NCBI GenBank assembly: GCA_002170235.1
Contig: NHFO01000063.1
Span: forward strand, 2,560 to 64,113
DNA: 61,554 nucleotides
Direction: 5' to 3'
Source of the DNA: Flavobacteriales bacterium TMED113
GTDB lineage: Bacteria; Bacteroidota; Bacteroidia; Flavobacteriales; TMED113
Below are positions 21,201 through 36,200 of the stretch, one piece after another. Below the pieces are notes generated by a model. The model was not told the origin of the DNA, ran no database searches, and saw only the letters and a program-made list of their open reading frames with translations. Within the stretch, counting starts at the first letter, position 1. Each line of letters begins with the position of its first letter. The position numbers and the translations under genes are program-made.

Positions 21201-24200
21201 TGACCAAGTTACCATCTATGGTGCTAACCCTGTTGTTTATAATGGCACATTTACTGTTACTGCACGTCTAGACGACTTTTCATTCTCATATCAACTAAAC
21301 GTCCCTACAGAAATTATACCTGAGGGTAATATTCTATTATCTGTTGATTTAAACAGAGGTAAGTCAGATATAACCTCTATTAACAATGTTGTTAGTGAAT
21401 TTACCACTAATATTCAAAACTCTTTCTTTAATGACCAATATGCTTATATTGCAGCATCAGGATTACCCAACTATAAGATAGGACCTTTTACTGGGTCTGC
21501 TCTTATCCCAGGTAACCAAAGAAAGTTACTAAGATTCCCTAGAATTGTTGAAACTATATCTGAGAGACAAGATATTGCTGCCAACAGTCCTATAGGTACA
21601 TGGATAAACGGTGTATCTATATGGGGATACAAATCTGGTGATTTCGTCCAATTCGGACCATTAACACAGATTACTGTTGACAATTCTGGTGAAGGATATG
21701 ATGCAGGAGCAAAACCAACTGTAGAAATCAACGGTGGTGGAGGTACAGGTGCTGCTGCTGAAGTTATTGTTAATGGTAGTCTTACAGGATTTGATGTAAC
21801 TGCAGGAGGTAGTGGATACACAGAATCACCTCTTGTATCGATTGTTGGAGGAAATGGTAGTGGTGCAACTGCACAAGCAGTTATTACTGGTGGTAGAGTA
21901 ACAAGAATCTTGGTTGAGCAAGGTGGTCAGAATTATACAACTCAACCTACTGTGTCTATTACAGGTGGTGGAGGTACAGGTGCTACTGCTACTGCAAGTG
22001 TTAGAGGGTCTATTCAATCTGTTAATATTACTAACTTCGGTACAGGTTATACATCACTTCCCACTATAAAAGTAAATTCGGGTGAAGGTGCACTAGCACA
22101 AGCCATTGTTATCAATGGTAGGATTGTATCTATCGCTATTATTAACTCAGGTAGTGGTTATACAACTTCACCAACTGTTATTATCAATGGAGATGGATTT
22201 GGTGCGATTGCAAAGGCAACTATAGGTACAATTGGTGAAGATAAAGGACGTGTATTGGGAATTGTTATTTCAAACAGAGGTATAGGATATACACAAGGTA
22301 ATACAACTATTAGACTAGAGGCAGTTGGTCAACTTGCAGAATTTACTCCAGAAGTCTTTAAATGGAATAAAAACTTAGAATATGAATTAGCATCTAAGTA
22401 TGATAATGCAAAAGGTTATGTATTTACTGGATATAACAACCAGTTTGGTGGTGAATATGCTCACCTATCTGACCCTAAAGAATTAAGATATGTTGTTGGT
22501 GATAACGTATTTTTAAATCCTGTTACACAACAATTCCAAGAATTAGAATCTAATTTCCAACATTCTCCAATATTAGGTTGGGCATTTGATGGTAACCCAA
22601 TATACGGTCCTTATGGTTACATTGACCCTACTGACCAAAACAGTGGTATTAGAAGATTACGTACATCATACAAATTAAAAGCAAACGTTGTATATGATGA
22701 AGCAACTAACCCAAATCCTTCTAGAGTTGACGGACCTTTAATTTCTGAATATGCTGCAGGGACATTTGTTGCTGACTACTTCTATGACTTCCAGTCAGGT
22801 GACTTAGACAACTATAATGGACGTTTCTGTAAAACACCTGAGTATCCTGATGGCACATATGCATACTTTATTACTATTGATGCATCAGACACTGGTGTGC
22901 CAGAATACCCTTATATTCTAGGACCTCAGTTTAACTCACTTCCTGATAATTGGAATTTCACTCAAGGTGCAACACAAGAGAATATTCCAGATGGTGTTGT
23001 AAGATTTAGAGACCCTTATGTAAATGTTGATATTGATGTTGACCGTCAACCTAACCAAGAAGCAGATGTCCTTACAACTGAGATAGAAGGTTATCCTATT
23101 ATCTTTGAGGTGCAGGATAGTAACAATGACGGTATTATTGATGCTAATGAGCAACAAGAAATACTTGAGATGTCAGAAGAGGCAACTCTACAAATTTATG
23201 ATTACTTCCCAAGAGTATCTGCAGAATCTAGAGTTGATATTGAAGTTGAGACAACTACACAGTTTGAATCTGCACAGATAGACGGATTTGTTATTGAAAA
23301 CCCAGGTGAGTCTTATCAGGTTAATGATACTGTATTCTTTGATGATACTGACACTGGTGGTTTTGGTGCATCTGCAATTATCGAATCCGTTAAAGGTAAT
23401 ACTGTTATGCAGTATACTAAGGAGATAATTGGTGACCGTCCTTATGGTGTCATTACAACTGATATTGGTCATGAGTTAAGAGCACAAGATGAAATCATCG
23501 TTAACTCAACACCTGTTATCGATAATACTAACAAACTATTCAAAGTAAAAGTTGTTGCGGGTATTGAATCACTAACTGTTGATACATCAGGCACAGGATA
23601 TAATGCTGATATCCCACCAACATTTGAATTGATTACTGCATCAGGTCAAGATGCTCAACTAAGAATCAATTTACTTAATACTGGTAATATTAATACTGTT
23701 GATATTATAAACTCAGGTAATGGATACGATACTGCAAATCCTCCACAGATACGTATTTCACATCCACAACAATTTAATAAAACTCGTTACTGGTTAGCAG
23801 AGTATTTTGAAGCGAGTGCTAATGTAGAGATTAATGATATTCAAACAACCGAAGACCGTTTTACATATATCTGTGGTACTATTGTTGAAACTGATGGAGA
23901 CCAATCTGGATTCCTTGCTAAGTTTGATGACTTAGGTCAAAAGGTTTGGGAAAGATATTACATTCCACAAAACCAAAATCAGAAGAAAGCTGAATTTATA
24001 AAGATGTATCTAGATACGTCTTATGAAAACGACTGCATTTATGTTACAGGCCAAACATATGACCCCCAAAACTCAGTCTACAACCCAGACGTCTGGTTAG
24101 CAAAATTTGAGTCAGGATTCAATAATGCTAATAATCCTGATGGTATTTTAGAATGGCAGAAAGCAATAGCTGGTATATCTGGTAGCACAAGAAGAGACTA

Positions 24201-27200
24201 TATTACTACTATTGCATTAGACCAAGAGAAACGCATCTACATTGGTGGTTATACAGATAGTAATTCACCTGACCCCAATGATATGTGGATTATTCAGTGT
24301 GATATAGATGGTAACTTAGTAGAGAAACGTAAGATTGCATCTGAGGATGGGTCAGAAGAAATGACACAAGTTATGTGGGTGTCAAATGATAGATTCTTCT
24401 TTACTGGTGTAAATGATGAGAATAATGATTTAATATTTGGTGAAATCTACTATGATGGAGCAAATATTGAGATTGACTATATTCGTCAGATGCCAGCTAT
24501 TGGTGGATACGTTAGAAACCCAAAATTTGTTAAAGATAATTATGGTGATATTATCTTAATATTTGATGTCTATAATAATGCTACTTCTAAGACTGATAAA
24601 ATACAAATTAATAAATTTGCATATGCAACTGCAAAATCATCTTGGGAGTGGGCAAAAACATTAACTCTCAGCAATACAACATTTAGAAACATACACCATT
24701 CTGGTATAACTGTTGATGCATTTGGTAATTATACTGTTGTAACTGATGTTGATGAGTCTGAAAATAACAGATATTCCGTTATCACTTACATGAAGTATAA
24801 TGGCACTATACTTACTGAAACTAAAGTCGATGATACTGCAACTGTTGGATTTAAGTCAAAAGGACATTCTGTAGATAACTCAGGTGACCCTATACTTGCT
24901 ATAGACCGTCAAGTGCCTAATCAGTTAGCATCTTTCCGTTTCAATGATGATAGTAATCTAACCTTTGACCACACTAAACTTAATAAAGGCACATGGCAGT
25001 ATGTAAACCAATCTGAGATATCTGTAGATACCAACATCTATAAGTTTGGCACAGGGTCAATGAAGATTAACTCTGCTGCACCTGTTGCTATAACAAACCT
25101 CAATACTGTTACTGTAGAGTGGTCTACACAGGCATGGTTTGCTATGGATACAACAACCTATGCAACTAACCATAAACCAATATTATTCCATATTTTACCA
25201 ACACTTGGCTCAGAATTATTCTGTGAATTAGATGGAGATTCAACATCACCTGGGTATGGTAAAGTTTATATTCATCTTAATAATGTCCAAGTAGCAGGGT
25301 CTACTGCAGCAACATACTGGACAGGTTTTGGTGGAGCAGCATGGAATCATGTTTTATTCCAGAAACGTCAAGAATCATTAGGTCTTTATAAGTATGAAGT
25401 TTACATCAATGGTAACCTAGCAGTTGAGTATCAGAGCACTACAGATGTATCTCTATCTGCTATAACTGTTGGAGGACCTAGTGCTGCCCCATCATCTGCT
25501 AATTGTTATGTTGGTCATGTTGACGATTTAGTAATTGATGATGTAGCACCTTATTCTGCAACATTCTCTGCTCCTGCTGCTGAGATTCCTATTACTATGT
25601 CTAATAGTGATGCTGCTCTTCTCAAGTTTGATAGGTTACACAGTAAGGCAGGGACTTACACAATGTCTGGTTTGACTAATCATACAAACTATGCATTTAC
25701 AGATATAACTGCTAATACACTATGGAGTGATGTTAATATCCCTGCAATCAGTGTATGGGAGGTAGGACCTGGTGGATTACAGATTCTTGATATGTCTCAG
25801 ACAGTATCAACTCTTACTAATAGCACATATACATTAACAGCAGACAAATATGAGTATGGCACTAAGACATCTACCATACCATCACCACAGGGTAGACAAC
25901 TACAGATTACTGCAAACGTTGTTAACAAATTCTACTTAAGAGATGCTCTATACCAGAAAATTGATAACGTTAGAGAGTTTACATTTACACAAGGTGTAAA
26001 ATTAACTAAAGGCAGTATACTACAACAATTTAACGCTGCAGGAATCACATCAGCATATGCTACGATTGTGGATGTCCCAGAAGGCACATTATTGAATCCT
26101 GGGTTTGGCACAAAATATAAGATTGGTAAGGCATATGGTAATTTCAATAATACTGATAGATTCCGCACAACTGCTAATGATGTAAACCAGATTACAGGCA
26201 CTTATTTTGATACTATTGAAGAGGAAGACCCATGGCAGTCTGGTGTTGCATATAACACAGGTGATAGAGTCTACAATGGTAAGAGAATCTATGCAGCACA
26301 AGGAGCAGGCACATCAGGTAGTATTTCACCTGTCCACACAACTGGTGTTGTAAGTGATGGAGTTATTAACTGGGCATTCATTGATGATGCGGGTAAATTT
26401 ACTGTTGACCTAACACAGCATCCATATCCTAGACCTCAATATCTTGGGTCAGACATGCCTGAGTGGGTACCTGGATTGTTATATGCTACTGGACAACGTG
26501 TATGGTATAAGTTGAATGTTTATCAAGTAGCAGTCAGTGGTGGTGGTGTTGCAGGCACAACCGCACCTATACACACTACTGGTGATGATACAGATGGTGG
26601 TGTAACATGGACATTTGTAGAGACTATAGAAGCAATTAGTCTTTATACAAGGGTGATGCCCTATGATATGGGTAACAACTATTCTGTAAGAATAGAAGCA
26701 GTGCAGCCTGGCTCAACATACATTCCTGGGGACGTTGTTTCACTTAATAGTGGTAATATAACTCTTGCTGCTGATGAGAAGAGTGTTGAAATATCTGGAT
26801 TTGCGGGTGTTAAGAAAATTCGTGTAACTGCTAGATTAGAAAAAGATATTATAAGAGCGAGTGAAGTAAGGACTGAATTTGTATATGCAACTTCAAATAG
26901 TCCACATAACTTTAAAGCAGGAGACATCCTATTTACAGAAGGATTCCAAGGTAATCAGTTTAACGGTAGTTTCTTTATCGACCAACTTATAGGGTCTAGA
27001 GAATTTACATTTGCTATTAGAGAAACTGCATTAGACGAACCTGCATTTGTTAATAATGCAATCGCTAGAGTCAACATATATGGTAAGCACCCAACCTTAG
27101 AATTTACTAGAAATCATCAATATGTTTTTGATGTATCAGATGTTTCTAACTTTGGTTACTACCTATCATTCTCACAAGACAACCAGTATAAACTAGAATA

Positions 27201-30200
27201 CTCATTTAACAATATTGAAAGAGTAGGTACCCCAGGTATTGATGCTACTGGGTCTAATGCACCTTTTGTTAAATTCTCTGTATTAGGTGAAGTTACTAAT
27301 ATTTCATACTACTTTGACCCATCTAGATTAGGAGCAGATTCACCTGTTGGTGAAAACTCATTTATTGATGTTATTACAACTCCATTCCAAGGTACATTTA
27401 CTATATCAGAAATTGTAACTGATTTCCAATTCAAATTCCCATTATTAAAAGAACCTGAAAGGGCATCTGCAGAAATCATTACAGATGAGTTTGATAATCC
27501 ATATACATTCTATTCTACAACTTCTACAAGAGCAGTAGGACCTATTAATAGTATTAAACTTGTTAGCCCAGGTGGTTTCTATCAGAGGTTACCTATTATC
27601 AGTGACATTGCATCATTTAGACAAATTGAGAAGATTGTTGTTACTGATGGAGGTACAGAATATGCCCCAGGAAACTATTATGATGTGCCTATTAATGGAG
27701 ATGGAGAAGGTGGTAAAGCATCAATTCTTGTAGAATTAGATGATGAAGTTGGGTCTGGCACAATTAGAAGTGCATCAGTTACAGATCCTGGAAAAGGTTA
27801 TACAACTGCAACTGTAGATATTGATGCTATCCCAGGTATCTTAGGTAGCACACTTGCAGGTTCTGGTGGTGCAGTTAATGTTATTATTCCTTCTGAAGGT
27901 AGTGGTGCATCTGTATTCCTAACTGGTAGAAATATTGGTAAGATTAAGAGATTGAAGAATAATGAATTTGGTTTTGGATATTCACATGACTATACTTTAA
28001 AACCAGAAATTACCTTCCCTGTAAACTTACAACTCTTCAACACATCCATACTTGCACAGATTAAGATTACAAATCCAGGTTCAGGATACTCTTCAGTTCC
28101 TGCAGTTATAATTGAAGGTGGTGGAGGCACAGGGGCTGCTGCTGAGGCAATAATTAAGAATAATCGTCTTTCTGAGATTATTATTAAAAACCCAGGTGGA
28201 GGATATTCATCTGAGCCTACTGTAACTCTAAAATCAGAATTCAACTATGTTGTTAACTTAGACCTTAACTATCTACAGTTTAACTTCCCACATGGTATTA
28301 CAACTGGTGCAGAAGTGCAATTCCGTGCTGATAATGTTGGTAGCACAACTGGTGAATTACCAAAACCAAGTAGTGCGGGTTTAACAAGTTTAGTTGCAGG
28401 ACAGACTTACTATGCTATAGCAGGAGAAGCAGCAGGATTAGAAACTGACCAACTACGTTTTGGTTTGACTTTACAATCAGCACAAGGTGGAGATTACATC
28501 ACATTCTTAACACAAGGTAGTGGTCGTCAGACATTACTTACTGAAGTATTCGGTGGTCAAGCAGTTGCTGTTGTAGAAACATCTAGATTCTTAGAAGGTG
28601 AAGAAGTATATCAAGGTAGTAGTCCTGAGAATGCTACTGCAGTCGGCACAGTATCTACTAATACTGGTTGGCAGATAGGTCCTAAGATTCTTAAGATTGT
28701 TGATTATACTGGTGATTGGACTGCAGGAGAAAGAGTAACAGGTCAAATATCTAAGGCAGCTGGTGTTATCGATAACCTCAGTATTGCTCGTGGTGTATTG
28801 AATATTGGCTCACTAACACGCACCCCAGGTAGGTTTATTGATGATGTTGGTAAACCATCAGAGATTGTCCAGAAGATTCAAGACTCTTACTTCTATCAAA
28901 ACTTCTCTTATGTTGTTAAGTCTCAAATTCCTATTACAGAGTGGAAAACTCAGGTATTAGAAAATAATCACCCTGCAGGATTCAATATGTTTGGTCAACT
29001 TGAGTTGACTGGTGGTAAAGACATTTCTGGAAGAAATATCGGCACAGAATTTACAAAACAGGTTAATATTAACAACTATAGTAATGTAAACGAGATTACA
29101 TCATTTGGTGCTGCTCAACCAATTTATACTGACTATAACAACACAGAAGTCTTATTCAGAAAGAGAAGATTAACATCTTCCGAAGAAATCTTGACATCTA
29201 TCGTTAAAAAGATGGATGACATCTCTGGTGCTTTCAATGGTATTGATAAGCAATTCCCAATCACTGTAGAAGGTGAGCAAGTCATCGTACAAAACGACCA
29301 GTTACTAATTACGTTAAATGGTGTTGTCCAATCCCCAGGTGAGTCATATCAAGTTGTTGGCGGTAATATCGTTTTTGCTGAGCCACCTAAACCACCATCT
29401 AAGGTTAATTACAGGACTTTAGGTGTTACTACAACTCCTATCTACAGAATTGCACTTTATGACTCAAATGGCACAAATGAGTTTGGTATTTTCCCAACTT
29501 TAGGTCAACAAGTGCAAGGTGAGTTTTCAGACACCTTTGCAACTGTTATTGATAGTGGATTAGCACATATTGACGTTATTAACGTAACTGGGGGCACATT
29601 CCAACTTAATGAAGAAATTGTAAGGGGAGAATTATTCTCAGCACTTATACAGTCTGTAACTCTACTTAATACTGAAACTATCTTTGAATTTGGCGAATCT
29701 ATCACTAACTTAGAAGGGGATACCGCAATTATTGAAGAAACAAACGTTGATACTCAAGGAGTCATTAGTGACCGTGTTGTTGTAAGTAAAACATCAGGTA
29801 CTCCAGAATTTGAGACTGGAATCTTTGATTTAAGATTAAACGAATATATTTACTCTGCTAAGTCTAAAATAGCTGGTCAAATCACATTTATCGCTCCATA
29901 CGAAGACCCTGCTACAAATGACGTTGTAGACGAGTTAATTATCAACCCTGGCTCTACATTCTTCGGATTACTGTTTGAGCGTCTTGTTAGCATCACAAAC
30001 CCTAACGTAATCGTAGATGACATTTCTAAATCTTCAATTACACCTACAGAGTTATATGATGCTTCTCAAAGAATAAATGACGATTTCTTAGACTTTGAGC
30101 AAGTAAGAAGCACGGAAGTTGTATATACTGGATTATCTGGTGGCACAATATCTGCAGGAGATGTAATAATCAATAAGAGAGTTGATTACAATAATCCTAA

Positions 30201-33200
30201 CTCCTCATTCCATGGCACTGCAGAAAACAGATTTAAAGATGCTTCTGCAATGATTCTTGGTAATAAGCAAGAAATTATCGATTTTGCAGATGCACAGATT
30301 GCAGTTGAGCATCCATACTTCTATTTCCCAGGTGATGTAATTACAAATCCTTGGTCAAGATATTCTGATGCGTATCGTCTAATTCAACTTAATAAAGATT
30401 ATATTGCTGCTGTAGCTTACGATGAGATGATTACACAATATCCATCTCTTACAGTATCTGACCCAGGCAAGTGTATCCGTGACCTTCATTATTATATCGA
30501 TGCAGTCTCTGTTGACATCTTTAGAGGTGGTAACGTTTATACACGTAAATTATCACAAGATTACTTCGATGCAAGTGGTAACTTTGTATATGTAAATAAC
30601 GAATCTGCTGAAACACGTTATGGTTTCACTAGAGCAAAAGAATGGATGAAGTTAGCAATAATAAACAATATCACTGCTAACTATACTGCATCATCTGGAA
30701 GTCTAACTGGCATCACATTTAAACCTCACAATGAGATAGATGAGGGTGGTTATGATGGTCATGGTATTACTGCTGACCCATCACCTAATGATGACTATGG
30801 CACAGCAGGAGCTAACACATCAAATAATGGCACAGATAATTGCTCTGATGTGCAAGCTGCAATAACAACATTACATGACATTGTAGATACAACTCTAACC
30901 AATGGTAATCTAACAGAGTTGCCTGATGAAACCGTCGGCACATATACTACAGGCCAGACTAAATGTCGTCGTGATATTGGTCTAATGATTGATGCTGTAG
31001 CAGAGGATGTTTCTAATGGTGGTAACTACAATACTGTAGAATTTACTAAGAAGTATTTTAATGCCGATGGAAGTCCTATCAGTAATGGTTTAACTGGTGA
31101 GGAAGGTCCTTCAATTAGTGCAATTACTAAAGCAAGAGACTTAATGTTTAGAGCAATCAACAACTTGCTCTACTATAAGAGAAATGCTACTGTCTCTGAG
31201 ACAGGTTACATGTTGAAAGACCCAACAACATATGCAGGACCTTATACTAATGGCTCAACAGAATTAGAAGAGAAAGATGTAACTGGCGCAACTTATAATT
31301 CAACAACTGGTATCATGACCCTAACCTTGAGTGGAGGACACTCATGGACTACAGCTGATAGCGTTACTGTTAGACCTTATTCTATAAGGTTTACATGCAG
31401 TATGGATAATGATGAGACATTCCATGATTATCCTAGAGCGGGTGACCCTGCATTTAACACTCCTATTACTATTTCTGGTACAGGTGCAACAACTATTGAC
31501 CTTGACGTTGGCTCATCTCCATTAGTATCTCACACTCCAACAGGTGCAACATACGACCCTTCTACAGGTATGATGGTGTTGACTATTGGTGCTCACAACC
31601 TATCAGTCGGTGAGTATGTTAAGTTAGACGATGATTCCATTACATTTACATGTGCAATGGATGATAATGCTACTAACCATTCATATCCTCGTAACACTGA
31701 CCCTGCATCTAACGTCCCTCTACAAATTATTGCAAGGACTGATACTACAATTAAGTTATTTGTTGCTGCACAAAACAGTGAGCCATTATATACTCATACA
31801 TTTGTTTCTGCTACAACAGGAGCAGTTAAGTCTGGTGGTGGATATACTCATACATTCATATCTGCATTACCTAATGCAGTATTCTTGGGTGGTGGTAGTA
31901 GGGCAGAATACTTTGACCCTAACTATGCATCTGGTAGAAATCAGTCTATACAAAACTGTGCAAACGTCCAAGCATACATTGCAACCTTAGCAGATATAGC
32001 AACAACAGCAATCAGTCATGGTGACCTTGATAATGTCAATGCATTAGCATCTATTACTGATGGCACATTTGTTGATGGTGAAACTATCAGGACTATTAAA
32101 CTTGCTTATCAGAATAAGTCTAGTGGTCTATTTGTAACTGGTGACCAGATTAAGGGTATGACCTCAGGTGCAGTGACATCTGCTATCGGTATTAATACTG
32201 GTCTTAAGTGGATATTCTCAGGTGCTATTACAGGCACATTCCAAGCTGGTGAATTTATTACTAACTCAACACTATCAAATACTAATTGCACAACCAGTGT
32301 TATAGAAAGAAAAACTACTTTAGTTGGTAGTCAGTCAGTTAGAATTCCTTCTAATGGATATCTTGCTGCAGCAGATAGTTATGATTTCACATGGGGCACT
32401 GCAGACTTTACTTTAGAGACATGGTTTAGACCCGATGCAGTATCTGGCACACAGCATATATTTGATTTCAGACGCACATCTGCAGCTACAGGTCTTAGAG
32501 TTTACTTAGATGGCTCAACAATTCGCGTTGCGAATGGCACTAGTACATTAGTATCGGGTGGCACAGTCCAAGCAACTGTATGGCAGCATCTTGCAGTTGT
32601 TAGGTCAACTGGCGTTATAACACTATATCTTAATGGTAATGTTATTGCTAGTGCTGCTGACACAAACAACTATCTCTATGCTCCTGCATGGGTTGGCACA
32701 TCATTCCAACAAAGTTTAGGATTTACTGGATATATTGATTTACTTTGTATGAGAAGAGGAGAGGCAGATTATACTGCTACATTTAGTCCTCCATCACAAA
32801 TTGATTATACTAGACAAAATATTTCACTAGGTATAGATGGTGAGCAACCATTCATACTTTCTACTACAGAATGTTATGCAACATTCACTGGTCAACGCTC
32901 ATCTAATGCTACTGCTAGAAAGGTAGATTATGGCACAGATGATATTATCATTAAAGACGTTGATTTAGGTAGAGCATCATATCGTGACGCTGCAGGAATT
33001 ATTTCACTTAACGCTGAGTGGATTGCTGAGGAAGCAGTTGGATATATGCAAGCACAATTCCCAGACTTTACAATTCCTGGGGACACTATGGCGACACAGT
33101 CATACGGTGGTACTAGCACATGTATTCGTGATACTAAAGACTATATTTTAAGTGCTTTAGTTAAAGACCTTGCAGATGGTGGTAACTATAATACACTTTA

Positions 33201-36200
33201 TACTGCTAGGACTTATCTAGAAGTTAGTGGTAAATTGAAGCATGTCCAACAAGAGATTTTACAGACTCTGTATACATGGGATTATGCTGCAACTTTATGT
33301 AATGAGGTTATTACAACTACAAGCACTGACCTTACAGGTACTTACACACAGAAATTAAGAATACCAAATAACTTTACATCTCCTGCCTCTACTGCAATTC
33401 AGAATGAAGTTACAACATTAATGAATGATATCTTAGAAGTCCTTGCACCTACTGGTGATAGATTTAGAGATGGTGGTGTTGCTATCTGGAAGAATAGAGA
33501 TTACATTGCAGAAGAAACTGTTGGGTATATTCAAAACAAATATACACAAACTATTGATGGCACAGAATATGATTACTTAGTCATGCCTGGCTATGGTGAG
33601 CCATATTGTTTAAGAGACCTTAAAGACCATATTCTTCCTGCAGTTATTAGTGACTTAGCAACAGGAGGCACATATAATATTGAGAATGTTGTCGACCAAT
33701 ATCTAGATGGTCAAGAAAATATTCTACATGTAGAGAATGAATTAAATCCAATGCTTGATGCATTTGCATATGCCGAAATGTTGGCAGAAAAAGCAGTGAA
33801 TCAGTTATTACTTAGCCCAGGTGAGACTGCTTCATCTCTAGGATTCCCTGCACAATATCAAGATGACTACCATTCTCCTGTATATACAGCACGTGGTGCA
33901 TATAGAGATGATACCGTAACTATTGACACAGAAGGATATCCACAAGTAAATCGTAATGCTAATGATAGATTTGTAGATGCTGTCGATGCAATTCAAGCTA
34001 ATAAGAGAATAATCGCACAGGAAGCTGTTGAGATTATGAATGATATGTCTAAGTATTCAGCACTTGCAATTACAGGTGGTGCTGTAAATTGTGTAGATGA
34101 TGTTGTTGATATACTTGATGCTGTATCACATGACCTCCTATTTGATTGTAATGAAAAAATATATGATGCATCTGCATTATATGTTGAGACAGAAAATAAT
34201 TCTCTAAAACATATTGAGTCAGAATGGGAAGCATCTATTACAACATTTAAGATTGCTAGAGACATTGCTATACTAGCGTTTAGAAATGGTTTTGGTAGAG
34301 ACTATGTTGAGGGTAATGAGCCTGATACAACACAAGTCCAATCTTATGAGCAAAATCCTAGAACAACAATATACCAAAAATGTGGTGATGCTATAGATGC
34401 AAACATTCGTTATATCGCTGAAAATGCTGTAGCGTTAGGTAGAATTCAATACCCATCATTATCAATCCCAGGTGGTCCTATAAATTGCGTCCATGACGTT
34501 ACTGATTTATTAAGGGCGATGGTATTCAACCTTAAGTATGGTGGTGATAACTACGTCCAGTATGGTGCAGAATTCTATGTTGGTTATGGTGGGTCTGCTT
34601 TAATCCATGTTAACAGTCAATCTACTGAAACACTTTGGATATTTAATAAAGCAAAAGACCTTGCTATTCGTGCAATGAAAGACCAGATTATCACAGATAA
34701 TGCTGGCTATGGATATCAAAGATTCTATAATGCAGTTCTTAATCCAACTACAGCATTAGTAGATGGAGGAGGAATTAATGGAAATGCAAATCTTCTTCTA
34801 ACTAGAACTATTCATCAGAAGAAAAATAATATTGATGTTTCAGAAAATAGTAGCAGTGGTGTTGACCCAACTGAAGATTCTGTATTCAGTGTTGTAACTG
34901 TTATTCCATCAACTGCAGTAGATGCATGTCTATTTGAGTTAGGTGGTGCTGCACAAGGTGTATGGGTTGGATTTAGAGATGGTGGCACATACTTTAGAAT
35001 TCGTGCAGGAAACAGCAACCAGTCATATTCTGGTGGTGCAACTTACACAACTGATAGTGGTCTTGCAATGCTTGATATCCCCATTGGAGATATTACTGAA
35101 TATATGGATGACGAAGAGCATGAGATAACTTGGGAAATTAAAATTGGTGGAGACTTAGCAGTTGGTAAAGGAAGCATAAGAGCATGGATTGACGGTAATT
35201 ATATGGGTCAAGCAACAACACCTGGGGGTATCAATGATGCTACTGGATTAGGTGCAGGGGCTGGTCTAATGTCAGATACTGGTGATGGTGGATTTGCTGC
35301 GACAAATGGCACTGTAGCAAACTCAGAACCTACTGCTCTTAACACATTTACAGTTAACGTTGGCTCATCACCTAAGTCAACATATGATGTTAGTGGTGCA
35401 ACTTATGACCCTGCTACTGGTGAAATGGTGCTTAATATTGGTAACCATGACTTCAGAGACACATCACTGCTAACAACAACAGGTGCGACATATGATCCTG
35501 CTACTGGATTAATGGTATTAACATCTAATGGGCATGGCATCAAAAAAGGTGATAGAGTCATTGTTAAAGATATAACATTTACATGTGCTATGGATGGTGG
35601 AGCATCTAACCATACATATCCAAGAACTACTGACCCATATTACAACAAGATGATGATTGTATCTGCAGCAGATGCAAATACTTTCACAATCAATGTTGGT
35701 GTAGCGGGTGCAACTGGACAGCATGCTCATACATGGGTTTCAAATACAAATAACAATATAATTCACTCAACAGAGACAGTTAGATTCTTAGGTGAGTCAA
35801 TCAACTTTACATGCACAATGGATAGTAATCAAACTACCCATGCATATCCAAGAGTTACAGATTGGGCGTATAATTCTTCAATCGGTATTACAGGTGTAGG
35901 TAGCACAGCACATACTCCATCAACTGCAACATATGACGCTGCAACTGGTGACTTAGGTCTTACATTACCAAGTGTTTCTGGATTCACAGCACCTACTAAC
36001 ATATCACCTACAGGAGCGACATATGATTCTTCCACTGGTGATTTGACTGTGGTTGCAGCAGGTCATGGCGTAACGACTGGTGGTAAAGTTAAGTTTGTCC
36101 AGAATGCATTTACATTTACTTGCACAATGGATAATAATGCAACTCAGCATTCATATCCAAGAACAACTGACCCATGGTATGACCAGTGGATTCTTGTTAA

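Noticed and set aside
21655-22320. Repeat block as a CRISPR-like array
   Set aside because: Units are imperfect, in frame and encode regular GSGY protein repeats with no constant direct repeat.
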